The notes below the pieces were generated by a model that worked only from the letters and a program-made list of their open reading frames with translations, was not told the DNA's origin and searched no databases. Shown here piece by piece: positions 16,342-22,266 of a DNA stretch of 22,266 bases. The stretch covers positions 14,218 to 36,483 of the forward strand of contig DBPV01000136.1 in NCBI GenBank assembly GCA_002304995.1. Reading direction: 5' to 3'. Each line of letters begins with the position of its first letter. Position 1 is the stretch's first letter. Position numbers and translations under genes: made by a program. Source of the DNA: Syntrophaceae bacterium UBA1411. GTDB lineage: Bacteria; Desulfobacterota; Syntrophia; Syntrophales; Smithellaceae.

Positions 16342-17473
16342 GAGTGAACAGGCCGGTCTTTACATTCATGTTCCCTTCTGTTTGAGTAAATGCGCGTATT
16401 GCAGCTTTTACTCCATTGCCGCTCCGAATCTGATTCCTGAATTTATCAAGGCCCTCCTGCGGGAAATGGCTTTCTGGAAATCGTCGTGCCTCCCCCTCAA
16501 AGGCTTTGACACAATCTATCTCGGCGGCGGAACCCCTTCTTTGCTCTCCGGCGGACAAATACATGACCTATTGAATGCCGTTCATTCCGCGTTTGCCATC
16601 GCCCCTCAGGCCGAAATCACGATGGAAGTCAATCCCGGCGATGTTTCGCCGGAGTACTTGCGGAATTTGCGCACTTGGGGCGTAAACCGCCTGAACATCG
16701 GCGTACAATCCTTTGACGACGGCATTTTGAAGTTTCTTGGGCGCAGGCATTCGGCCCGCGAAGCGGTTTGCGTAAGCGATGCGGCGCGTGCGGCCGGCTT
16801 TGACAATATCGGCCTCGATTTAATCTACGGCGTTTCCGGCCAGGATGTCCGTTTGTGGATCCAAACCCTGGAAAGAGCCCTGTCGTTTGTTCCGGAGCAC
16901 CTTTCCTGCTACCAGCTTTCGCTGGAGGCGCAAACGCCCCTCTTTGGCCGCTACCGGTCGGAAGGCCTCAGCCTGCCCGCGGAAAGCGAGGCGCTGGATT
17001 TCTTTTTCGCGACCTCGCACAGGCTCGCCGAAGCCGGCTACCGGCATTACGAAGTGTCCAACTTCGCCCGCGGGAATTCTTTCCGGTCCCGGCACAACAT
17101 GAAATACTGGCGGCATATTCCCTACCTGGGGCTCGGTCCGTCCGCCCATTCGTTTTGCGCTGGGCGGCGCTGGTGGAATACGGCGGACGTCGCCGCTTAT
17201 ATTCAAAACCTCTCCGAAGGCAAAACACCGGTCTGGCAATCCGAGGAGCTTTCGGCAGAACAACTGGCCCTGGAAGCTCTTTTTCTGGGCCTGCGCACGC
17301 AAGACGGCATCGACCTGGAACAGTATCAGGCTTTACATGGCGTGGATTTGCTCACGGCAAAAAAGCAAACTCTGGGGCAACTGGTGGAAAACGGCCTCGT
17401 GGAAATTCGGGACGGCCGGCTCAGTCCGACGCTGTCGGGTCTGGCAGTTGCGGACAGCCTGGCGCTGATTTAG
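16334..17473 (+). CDS. hemW: HemW-type radical SAM protein (coproporphyrinogen III oxidase-like; heme chaperone)
   Basis: 379 residues. The radical SAM cluster motif is C16-x3-C20-x2-C23 in VPFCLSKCAYCSF. GGGTPSLL, then MEVNPGD, RLNIGVQSFDD and GLDLIYGVSGQ follow as in HemN/HemW proteins, and a C-terminal HemN winged-helix-type region comes after NMKYWRHIPYLGLGPSAHSF. By size and motif pattern it is HemW rather than the true oxidase HemN. HemW proteins bind heme and are thought to insert it into respiratory proteins. Its ATG lies inside the end of lepA (16334-16341); lepA-hemW is a widely conserved pair. Convergent with the next gene, 9 bp apart, no obvious terminator. Confidence 0.93.
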   Translation: MIKSEQAGLYIHVPFCLSKCAYCSFYSIAAPNLIPEFIKALLREMAFWKSSCLPLKGFDTIYLGGGTPSLLSGGQIHDLLNAVHSAFAIAPQAEITMEVNPGDVSPEYLRNLRTWGVNRLNIGVQSFDDGILKFLGRRHSAREAVCVSDAARAAGFDNIGLDLIYGVSGQDVRLWIQTLERALSFVPEHLSCYQLSLEAQTPLFGRYRSEGLSLPAESEALDFFFATSHRLAEAGYRHYEVSNFARGNSFRSRHNMKYWRHIPYLGLGPSAHSFCAGRRWWNTADVAAYIQNLSEGKTPVWQSEELSAEQLALEALFLGLRTQDGIDLEQYQALHGVDLLTAKKQTLGQLVENGLVEIRDGRLSPTLSGLAVADSLALI

Positions 17474-17482
17474 AGAAATTCC

Positions 17483-18169
17483 CTATTCGTACTCTTCAAG
17501 ATAGTGTTCGATGTAGGCCCGGACGCGGCTTTTGGGCGAATAGACGCCGAAGTGGCCTTCGCAAAGAATGTCGGCATCCAGAGCGAGAAGCGCCTGCATG
17601 GACTTTCTCCAGGCGGAAAGATCGGAACCGAAGGCGCGGTTGAAGGGGCCGTGAATGTCCTGGCCGAAGAGCACCCGCTGGCCGTCCCGGTCCAGATACA
17701 CGCTGATGGAGCCGGGCGTGTGGCCGGGTGTGTGCAGGCAGTGCAGTTCTTCGGGACTGAAGGATAATATCTCCTCTGCGCCGGTTAATTTCCGGTCGAT
17801 TTTCGTCGGCGGAAACGTCGCGCCGTACCAGTCGGCCGCGGTCCTCGCGGAATCGCCCGTTTCCAGCGCTTTTGCGTCCAGATCGTGAATAACCAGCTCT
17901 GCGCCGTACTTTTCACGGAAAAACGGCGCGGATCCGATATGGTCGATGTGGCAGTGCGTCAGGATCACGTGGGACAGGCTGTGCGGGTCCAGGCCCAGCA
18001 TTTCGATATTGCGGACCAGTTGCGAAGAACTGCCGCCGGCGCCCGCGTCGATCAACACCAGTTTTCCGGAAAAGTCGATCAGATAAACGGCAGCATCGTC
18101 GGCCTGCGTGACATTCGGCCCGCCGATCAGATAAATTCCCCGGACAATTTCTTCACTTCCCCTGCGCAT
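17483..18169 (-). CDS. Metallo-beta-lactamase-fold hydrolase
   Basis: 228 residues, single MBL domain, no signal peptide. Zinc ligands: H72-C-H74-I-D76-H77, H150 in HTPGHTPGS, D171 in FGQDIHG and H206 in CEGHFGVY, so the complete binuclear set of the glyoxalase II-like group is present. Likely a cytoplasmic thioester or related hydrolase; the substrate cannot be told. It follows pyrD by 29 bp with a GGAAG ribosome site, so it is probably the last gene of the PTS-rimI-pyrKD unit. No functional link to pyrimidine synthesis is evident. Confidence 0.9.
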   Translation of the reverse strand: MRRGSEEIVRGIYLIGGPNVTQADDAAVYLIDFSGKLVLIDAGAGGSSSQLVRNIEMLGLDPHSLSHVILTHCHIDHIGSAPFFREKYGAELVIHDLDAKALETGDSARTAADWYGATFPPTKIDRKLTGAEEILSFSPEELHCLHTPGHTPGSISVYLDRDGQRVLFGQDIHGPFNRAFGSDLSAWRKSMQALLALDADILCEGHFGVYSPKSRVRAYIEHYLEEYE

Positions 18170-18198
18170 AATCTGCTTCCGTCGGATACTATCGTTTC

Positions 18199-19134
18199 CT
18201 ATACTTGCAGCGTTCCGACAATTTCCGCGATGTTTTTTATCTTATGATGTTTGAGATAGAGCCGCATGCCCTGAACGATTTCCTCGGCGGCCAGCGGATT
18301 GATGAAATTGGCCGTGCCGACCTGTACGGCTTTCGCTCCCGCCACCATGAACTCCAGCGCATCTTCCGCCGTCAGAATGCCTCCCATGCCGATCACCGGA
18401 ACCGCTACGCTTTGCGCCACCTGCCAGACCATCCGAAGCGCAACCGGCTTGATGGCCGGCCCCGACAGGCCGCCGGTGACGTTTTTCAGGTGCGGTCTGC
18501 GCGTCCGCAGGTCAATGGCCATGCCGGTCAATGTGTTGATGAGCGACACAGCGTCCGCGCCCGCCTGTTCCACGGCCCGGGCAATCACCGTAATGTCCGT
18601 GACGTTGGGTGTCAGCTTGACCCAGACAGGCAGATCTGTCGCGGCTTTCACCCGGCGGGTGACTTCCGCCGCCGCTTTCGGATTCGCGCCGAAGCTCAGA
18701 CCGCCCTGCTTGACGTTTGGACAGGAAACATTCACTTCCAGCGCGTGCACTCCCGGCGCCGCAGAAAGTTTTTCGGCCACCCGGGCATACTCCGCGTAAC
18801 TCTCGCCGTAGATATTGGCTATGACGGCAACGTCGTACCGGCGCAGAAAGGGCAGCTTTTCGGCGAGAAAAGCTGCCACGCCGACGTTTTGCAGACCGAC
18901 GGCATTGAGGAGCCCGCCCGTTGTTTCCATGATGCGCGGCGGCGGATTGCCCAGGCGGGGCTTAAGCGACAGACCTTTTACCACAATGCCGCCCAGCTGA
19001 TTTAGATTCACATATTCGGCATATTCTTCGCCGTAGCCGAAAGTGCCGGACGCCGTGATCACCGGGTTTTTCATTTTCAGCCCGGCGATGTCCACGGCCA
19101 GCGCCGGATCCGTCTTGCTCTTTTTTTTCAACAA
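18199..19134 (-). CDS. pyrD: Dihydroorotate dehydrogenase, class 1B catalytic subunit
   Basis: FMN-containing TIM-barrel enzyme oxidising dihydroorotate to orotate in pyrimidine synthesis. 311 residues, typical of PyrDB. Visible: NPVITASGTFGYG (23-35), GLLNAVGLQNVG (74-85), the catalytic Cys C138 in VNVSCPNVKQGG (Cys rather than the Ser of class 2), KLTPNVTD, and the FMN-phosphate region VIGMGGI and VQVGTANF near the C-terminus. Class 1B enzymes use NAD+ through PyrK, which is encoded 78 bp upstream. GGAGG lies eight nt before the ATG. Confidence 0.96.
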   Translation of the reverse strand: MLKKKSKTDPALAVDIAGLKMKNPVITASGTFGYGEEYAEYVNLNQLGGIVVKGLSLKPRLGNPPPRIMETTGGLLNAVGLQNVGVAAFLAEKLPFLRRYDVAVIANIYGESYAEYARVAEKLSAAPGVHALEVNVSCPNVKQGGLSFGANPKAAAEVTRRVKAATDLPVWVKLTPNVTDITVIARAVEQAGADAVSLINTLTGMAIDLRTRRPHLKNVTGGLSGPAIKPVALRMVWQVAQSVAVPVIGMGGILTAEDALEFMVAGAKAVQVGTANFINPLAAEEIVQGMRLYLKHHKIKNIAEIVGTLQV

Positions 19135-19212
19135 AAAACCTCCGCCTCCGTTTAGCTCCTCCGGAAATAACAGTCTGGGAGACCGGCCCTGAAAAAAGCT
19201 GGGCCGCCGCTT

Positions 19213-20043
19213 TTATTCCCAGAGAATGTCTTTTAATTCGAATACCGGTCCGTCCGCGCAGACCCGCCGGTAGGCCTTGTTTCCCGAGGCATCTTTCACG
19301 GCCACGACGCAGCCTGCGCAGGCGCCGACGCCGCAGGCCATCCGTTCTTCCAGCGACACCTGGCAAAAGTACTGATCATTAAGCAGACCGGCGAGCGAAC
19401 GGATCATGGGCTTCGGCCCGCAGGCGTAAAGGGCCGTGTCCGCGGGATTGTACTTTGGCAGATCCCTCTGGAATGCTTTCGTCACCGGCGCTTTTTCGCC
19501 GAGCGTCCCGTCATCCGTGCAAACAATGATGCGCGAACAGGATTGGCGCAGTGCGTCAAGGCCGACCAGCGCTGTTTCGGTCCGGGCGCCCAGGTAAACC
19601 GTCATGGCGTCCGCTGCGCGACAGGATCTCCGCCGCAGCTCCCGAACCAAAAGCGACAAGGGCGCAATGCCGATGCCGCCGGCGATGAGCACGATATTTT
19701 TTTTCGTCCGGTCGACGCGATATCCTGTCCCCAGCGGTCCGGAGAGTTCCACCTGCGATCCCGGAATCAGTCCCGCGAGAATCCGCGTTCCCTTCCCCGC
19801 CACACGGTAAAGCAACTCGATCGTACAGAACCTCGGGCCCTGTTTGCAGGCGTAAATACTGAGCGGCCGCGACAGAAACGGATCCTGCAAACCCGCCACG
19901 CGGACCATCACGAACTGGCCGGGAAGCGGGCGCTCAAACTGCGCCGGCAGCCTGATCTTCATGAGAAAGAAATCCGGCCGGACTTCTTCGTTTCGGGAGA
20001 CCTCCCCCAGGTAAATATTTCGGGCCATCGCTTTTTCCGTCAT
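19213..20043 (-). CDS. pyrK: Dihydroorotate dehydrogenase electron transfer subunit (FAD/[2Fe-2S])
   Basis: Carries electrons from PyrD to NAD+. From MTEKAMARN it has 276 residues. Domains in order: FAD-binding barrel with RPLSIYA (59-65), NAD-binding fold with AGGIGIAPL (121-129) and YACGPKPM (206-213), and a C-terminal [2Fe-2S] site with C237-x4-C242-x2-C245-x16-C262 (MACGVGACAGC). The frame is open to an ATG at 20124, but the chosen ATG overlaps the rimI stop as ATGA, and the extra N-terminus would lie inside rimI; a third ATG at 20028 is also possible. The gap to pyrD is 78 bp, with only a weak hairpin. Confidence 0.94.
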   Translation of the reverse strand: MTEKAMARNIYLGEVSRNEEVRPDFFLMKIRLPAQFERPLPGQFVMVRVAGLQDPFLSRPLSIYACKQGPRFCTIELLYRVAGKGTRILAGLIPGSQVELSGPLGTGYRVDRTKKNIVLIAGGIGIAPLSLLVRELRRRSCRAADAMTVYLGARTETALVGLDALRQSCSRIIVCTDDGTLGEKAPVTKAFQRDLPKYNPADTALYACGPKPMIRSLAGLLNDQYFCQVSLEERMACGVGACAGCVVAVKDASGNKAYRRVCADGPVFELKDILWE

Positions 20044-20513
20044 CCGTCCGCCCACATAATGAGGGCGTCCTCTTTCGTATCGGTGTAGTATTTGGGGCGC
20101 CTTCCTTTTACCACAAATCCGCACTTCCGGTAAAGCGCGATCGCCTGCCGGTTTGAGGCGCGCACCTCCAGCGTCCGTTTGGTAATTCCCATCTGCGCCG
20201 CCGTCTGCTTCATCAGCTGAAGCAGGTGGTTGGCCAGTCCCTGCCGGCGGAATTCCTTGCGGACGGCCAGATTGTGCAGGTGCGCTTCGTCGGCAACCAG
20301 CCAGAAAATGATATAGGCGCCGATCAGAGCTTTTCCGCCGAACTCGATTTTGACGACCCAGTTCTGCGCCTGCGGCACGCGCAGTTCGTCCAGAAACATT
20401 CCTTCCGTCCAGGGAGACGGAAACGACAGGCGTTCGATCGTCAGAATCTCCGGCAGATCCGCCTTGCGCATCAGATCAACGCTGACTTTAGGGCTCGCTT
20501 GTTCACCAGACAT
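20040..20513 (-). CDS. rimI: Ribosomal protein S18-alanine N-acetyltransferase (GNAT family)
   Basis: Transfers acetyl from acetyl-CoA to the N-terminus of ribosomal protein S18. 157 residues. SFPSPWTEGMF (30-40) is a RimI hallmark. EAHLHNLAVRKEFRRQGLA (76-94) holds the acetyl-CoA pyrophosphate loop R-R-Q-G-L-A. LEVRASNRQAIALYRKCGF (115-133) holds the likely catalytic Glu and Tyr, and the C-terminus has YYTDTKEDALIM. It starts 11 bp inside the EIIC gene and overlaps pyrK by 4 bp. RimI-like proteins can acetylate other targets, so S18 specificity is by family only. Confidence 0.92.
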   Translation of the reverse strand: MSGEQASPKVSVDLMRKADLPEILTIERLSFPSPWTEGMFLDELRVPQAQNWVVKIEFGGKALIGAYIIFWLVADEAHLHNLAVRKEFRRQGLANHLLQLMKQTAAQMGITKRTLEVRASNRQAIALYRKCGFVVKGRRPKYYTDTKEDALIMWADG

Positions 20514-21201
20514 GAAAAAATTCCAAAGCCACGGCCGCCGCCAGAAAACCCGCGCAGAACACGGGGACCGCCCCGCGCATTTTGAGCGTGCTCAGCGCCA
20601 CCGCGATTCCCAGAACCGGTAAAAAATAATAAACCAGCGTCAGCGTCTGCAAAAAAGGCGCCGGCAGTTTCGGGTACAGCCAGCCCGTCAAGGGGATGAG
20701 GAGCGCCTGTGCGGCCAAGAGAAAAACCAGATAAAAAATCAAAACCCGGGCCAGACCGAGATAGGTTTTGCGTTCGACGGCCCGCCAATTGAGCTTTTTG
20801 GCGTCTTCCAGGGCCTGATCGGAAAGGCGGTTGTTGGCTGTGACGATCCGGACGTCGATGATCCGGGCGATCATGCCCAGCGGAACGGCCAGGAGAACGG
20901 CCAGAGCGATCATTTCCGGCGCCACGCCGTCCGGACGGCGTCCCATCCAAGCGGCGGCCGACGTTGCGGCGACGGCCGCCAGAGAATCGTTGGGGGGAAT
21001 GTAAATGCCGATGGGCAGACGGTCGATCCAGAAAAGCTCCAGGATCGCGCCGATCTGCAAACCGGCATAAGGATTTCCCAGCGCCAGTCCCACGACCGGC
21101 CCAACGACGATCGGCCGCGACACCATGGTCTGCACCAAGACCCTGTCGAGAGAGAGCAGACCCCCCAGTAAAGCAGCAAGGACGATGTGAACGATCAGCA
21201 T
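20503..21201 (-). CDS. PTS mannose/fructose/sorbose-family EIIC membrane subunit
   Basis: Membrane permease component of a mannose-type PTS. From MLIVHIVLAALLGG it has 232 residues with several hydrophobic segments. Family features include LSLDRVLVQTMVSRPIVVG, LALGNPYAGLQIGAILELFW, and a PIGIYIPPNDSLAA loop. The frame is open to 21252, but the upstream ATG would put the start well inside EIIB; ATG 21201 lies 4 bp after the EIIB stop. No EIID gene follows: rimI starts within the last codons. EIIC normally works with EIID, so either EIID is elsewhere or this set serves regulation rather than uptake. The sugar cannot be inferred. Confidence 0.9.
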   Translation of the reverse strand: MLIVHIVLAALLGGLLSLDRVLVQTMVSRPIVVGPVVGLALGNPYAGLQIGAILELFWIDRLPIGIYIPPNDSLAAVAATSAAAWMGRRPDGVAPEMIALAVLLAVPLGMIARIIDVRIVTANNRLSDQALEDAKKLNWRAVERKTYLGLARVLIFYLVFLLAAQALLIPLTGWLYPKLPAPFLQTLTLVYYFLPVLGIAVALSTLKMRGAVPVFCAGFLAAAVALEFFHVW

Positions 21202-21205
21202 AAAA

Positions 21206-21730
21206 TCACCGGACAACGGACGGCTGAATGTCGCAGGATTCCTTGAGGGCATCCCGGATGTTGATCGCCCTTTCCCGGGGCACCCTCTTCAGTTCGACGG
21301 AAACGCCCTTTTCTTCGAGCAGACGGAAGACATCCCGGACGTCCGCTTCGCACAGAAAAACGGACGGCGCGCAGCAGACCTTGTATTCCTCGTTGTGGAT
21401 GTTTCCGATATTGAGCTTCTCAAAATGAAATCCCGCCTCATAGGCTTTGAGGGCGTCGGCAATATTGCTGAATAAAACAATGGTCTTTTTTCCGCGACCC
21501 TGGGCATAGACGTAATTGGCGGTAAAATCCTCCACCGAGCAGATGTTGACTTCGATGTCGCTGGGCACCGCCATGCGGATGACGGTTTCACAGAAGAAAT
21601 CGCTCGCGGAATTGTTGTCAACGACCAGAATGCACTTTGCTTTGATGAACGGAACCCAGGCTTCCAGAATCTGTCCGTGGACGAGCCGGTTGTCCACCCG
21701 CACCAGAGCGATGTCGTAATATTCCGCCAA
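21206..21730 (-). CDS. PTS mannose/fructose/sorbose-family EIIB subunit
   Basis: Cytoplasmic phosphocarrier that receives phosphate from EIIA on His and passes it to substrate at EIIC/EIID. 174 residues, slightly longer than the usual 160. The phosphorylation loop RVDNRLVHGQI puts the active His at residue 18; ILVVDNNSASD and MAVPSDIEV follow as in the family. It starts 4 bp after the EIIA stop and ends 4 bp before EIIC, so A, B and C are separate chains, unlike E. coli ManX, where A and B are fused. Confidence 0.94.
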   Translation of the reverse strand: MAEYYDIALVRVDNRLVHGQILEAWVPFIKAKCILVVDNNSASDFFCETVIRMAVPSDIEVNICSVEDFTANYVYAQGRGKKTIVLFSNIADALKAYEAGFHFEKLNIGNIHNEEYKVCCAPSVFLCEADVRDVFRLLEEKGVSVELKRVPRERAINIRDALKESCDIQPSVVR

Positions 21731-21734
21731 TTGC

Positions 21735-22145
21735 TCACCCGACTGCTTTTTTGCTCAGTATCTCGCTGGCCAGTGAAATATTCTTTTTCCCGTAGTCTTT
21801 GATAAAACTGGCGAACTCGTTAAGCGTGGTATCTTCCTTGACGTCGGACAATTTCAGCAGCATCGGCAGATTGACGCCGGTGACCACCTCCACTTTTCCC
21901 TCTTTCATAAAGGACAGAGAGATGTTGGAGGGCGTGCCGCCGAAAAGATCCGTCAGAATCAGGACTCCCTTTCCCTTGTCCAGTTTCTTGATGGCGTTCT
22001 GAATTTCCTTCTTCAAATCCTCGACGCCTTTGGTCTGTTCAACACAAACGTGCATGACGTCTTTCAGCTTGCCCTTGATGGACTCCGCCGCACGAATGAG
22101 CTCGTTTCCCAGATTCCCGTGGGTGGTTATCAGCACACCGATCAT
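21735..22145 (-). CDS. PTS mannose-family EIIA subunit
   Basis: Takes phosphate from HPr on a His near the N-terminus. 136 residues. The phosphorylation site is H9 in GVLITTHGNLG; LILTDLFGGTPSN (62-74) is the conserved family motif, and VEVVTGVNLPMLL follows. A G-rich ribosome site (AAAGGGGGG) lies just upstream. First gene of the seven-gene unit in this window. In related bacteria such stand-alone EIIA genes often sit near rapZ, hprK or rpoN; what lies upstream is outside the window. Confidence 0.95.
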   Translation of the reverse strand: MIGVLITTHGNLGNELIRAAESIKGKLKDVMHVCVEQTKGVEDLKKEIQNAIKKLDKGKGVLILTDLFGGTPSNISLSFMKEGKVEVVTGVNLPMLLKLSDVKEDTTLNEFASFIKDYGKKNISLASEILSKKAVG

Positions 22146-22169
22146 TGTCGCCCCCCTTTAAAAGCGAGA

Positions 22170-22203
22170 ATCATGGCCGCCGGCGTCAACAGGCGGCCAT
22201 GAT
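22170..22203 (-). promoter_or_regulatory. Perfect 12-bp hairpin in the EIIA leader
   Basis: ATCATGGCCGCC (22170-22181) and its exact reverse complement (22192-22203) flank a 10-nt loop. On the minus strand the stem is followed by a moderately T-rich stretch (TTCTCGCTTTT), then the EIIA ribosome site. It may be a terminator of an upstream gene or a leader stem that stabilises or regulates the PTS mRNA. Confidence 0.65.
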
Positions 22204-22221
22204 CTTCAAAAACAATGTAGC

Positions 22222-22250
22222 AGGCTAATGGATTGACCTTTAATTGTCAA
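22222..22250 (-). promoter_or_regulatory. Possible promoter of the PTS-rimI-pyrKD unit
   Basis: Minus strand consensus TTGACA (22245-22250), 17 nt, weak -10 TAGCCT (22222-22227). The -35 is part of an inverted repeat TTGAC, 8 nt, GTCAA (22233-22250), which could be an operator. Transcripts would carry the hairpin at 22170-22203 in their 5' leader. Confidence 0.4.
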
Positions 22251-22266
22251 GATTTATCCGGCAAAA

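Noticed and set aside
20044..20124. N-terminal extension of PyrK
   Set aside because: Would lie within the rimI coding sequence; the ATGA overlap at 20040-20043 and the family N-terminus favour the shorter form.

Overview
The window is a compact, GC-rich bacterial chromosome segment that is almost entirely housekeeping genes. I see no tRNA, rRNA, insertion sequence, prophage or CRISPR array. The gene content suggests an anaerobic Desulfobacterota (deltaproteobacterial) genome, perhaps of the Syntrophus/Smithella type. The clues are a ferredoxin:thioredoxin reductase catalytic subunit, an NAD-linked class 1B dihydroorotate dehydrogenase (PyrK/PyrD), the MEP isoprenoid pathway, a PurF-like protein with a degenerate glutaminase site, and mannose-family PTS components beside biosynthetic genes. 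The taxonomic call is inference; no marker in the window settles it.

Layout. (1) 1-2336, minus: ispG then proS (cut by the window edge), with their own promoter. (2) 2453-6456, minus: a five-gene operon psd-pssA-rsmD-coaD-purF, read from a good promoter at 6490-6518 and closed by an intrinsic terminator at 2453-2506. (3) 6553-7191, plus: a divergently transcribed glutaredoxin-like gene coupled to an FTR catalytic subunit. Then 7346-7630, plus: a 94-residue protein made of a Cys-rich segment and an RpoD-like sigma region 4.2. (4) 7636-12139, minus: cmk-rpsA-sppA-ihfB-enoyl-CoA hydratase-like gene. (5) 12241-17473, plus: an M48 protease with TPRs, adenylate kinase, a terminator, lepA and hemW. 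(6) 17483-22145, minus: PTS EIIA-EIIB-EIIC, rimI, pyrK, pyrD and a metallo-beta-lactamase-fold hydrolase, preceded by a leader carrying a 12-bp perfect hairpin.

How the genes work together. Psd and PssA catalyse consecutive steps of phosphatidylethanolamine synthesis. PyrK and PyrD form the two subunits of one dihydroorotate dehydrogenase. Cmk, adenylate kinase, PyrD and PurF all serve nucleotide metabolism. RpsA, LepA, RsmD, RimI and ProS serve translation. Very short gaps and 4-bp ATGA overlaps (rsmD/coaD, pssA/psd, Grx/FTR, ihfB/ech, rimI/pyrK) indicate translational coupling.

The points most worth a second look are: the PurF homologue without the N-terminal catalytic Cys but with all Fe-S and PRPP residues; the glutaredoxin-FTR pair with CYC in place of CHC; the stand-alone Cys-rich sigma region 4 protein; a mannose-type PTS with no EIID next to EIIC; and lepA, whose start codon lies directly behind a terminator. 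No clearly new multi-gene system is evident; the novelty is in individual proteins and regulatory sites.
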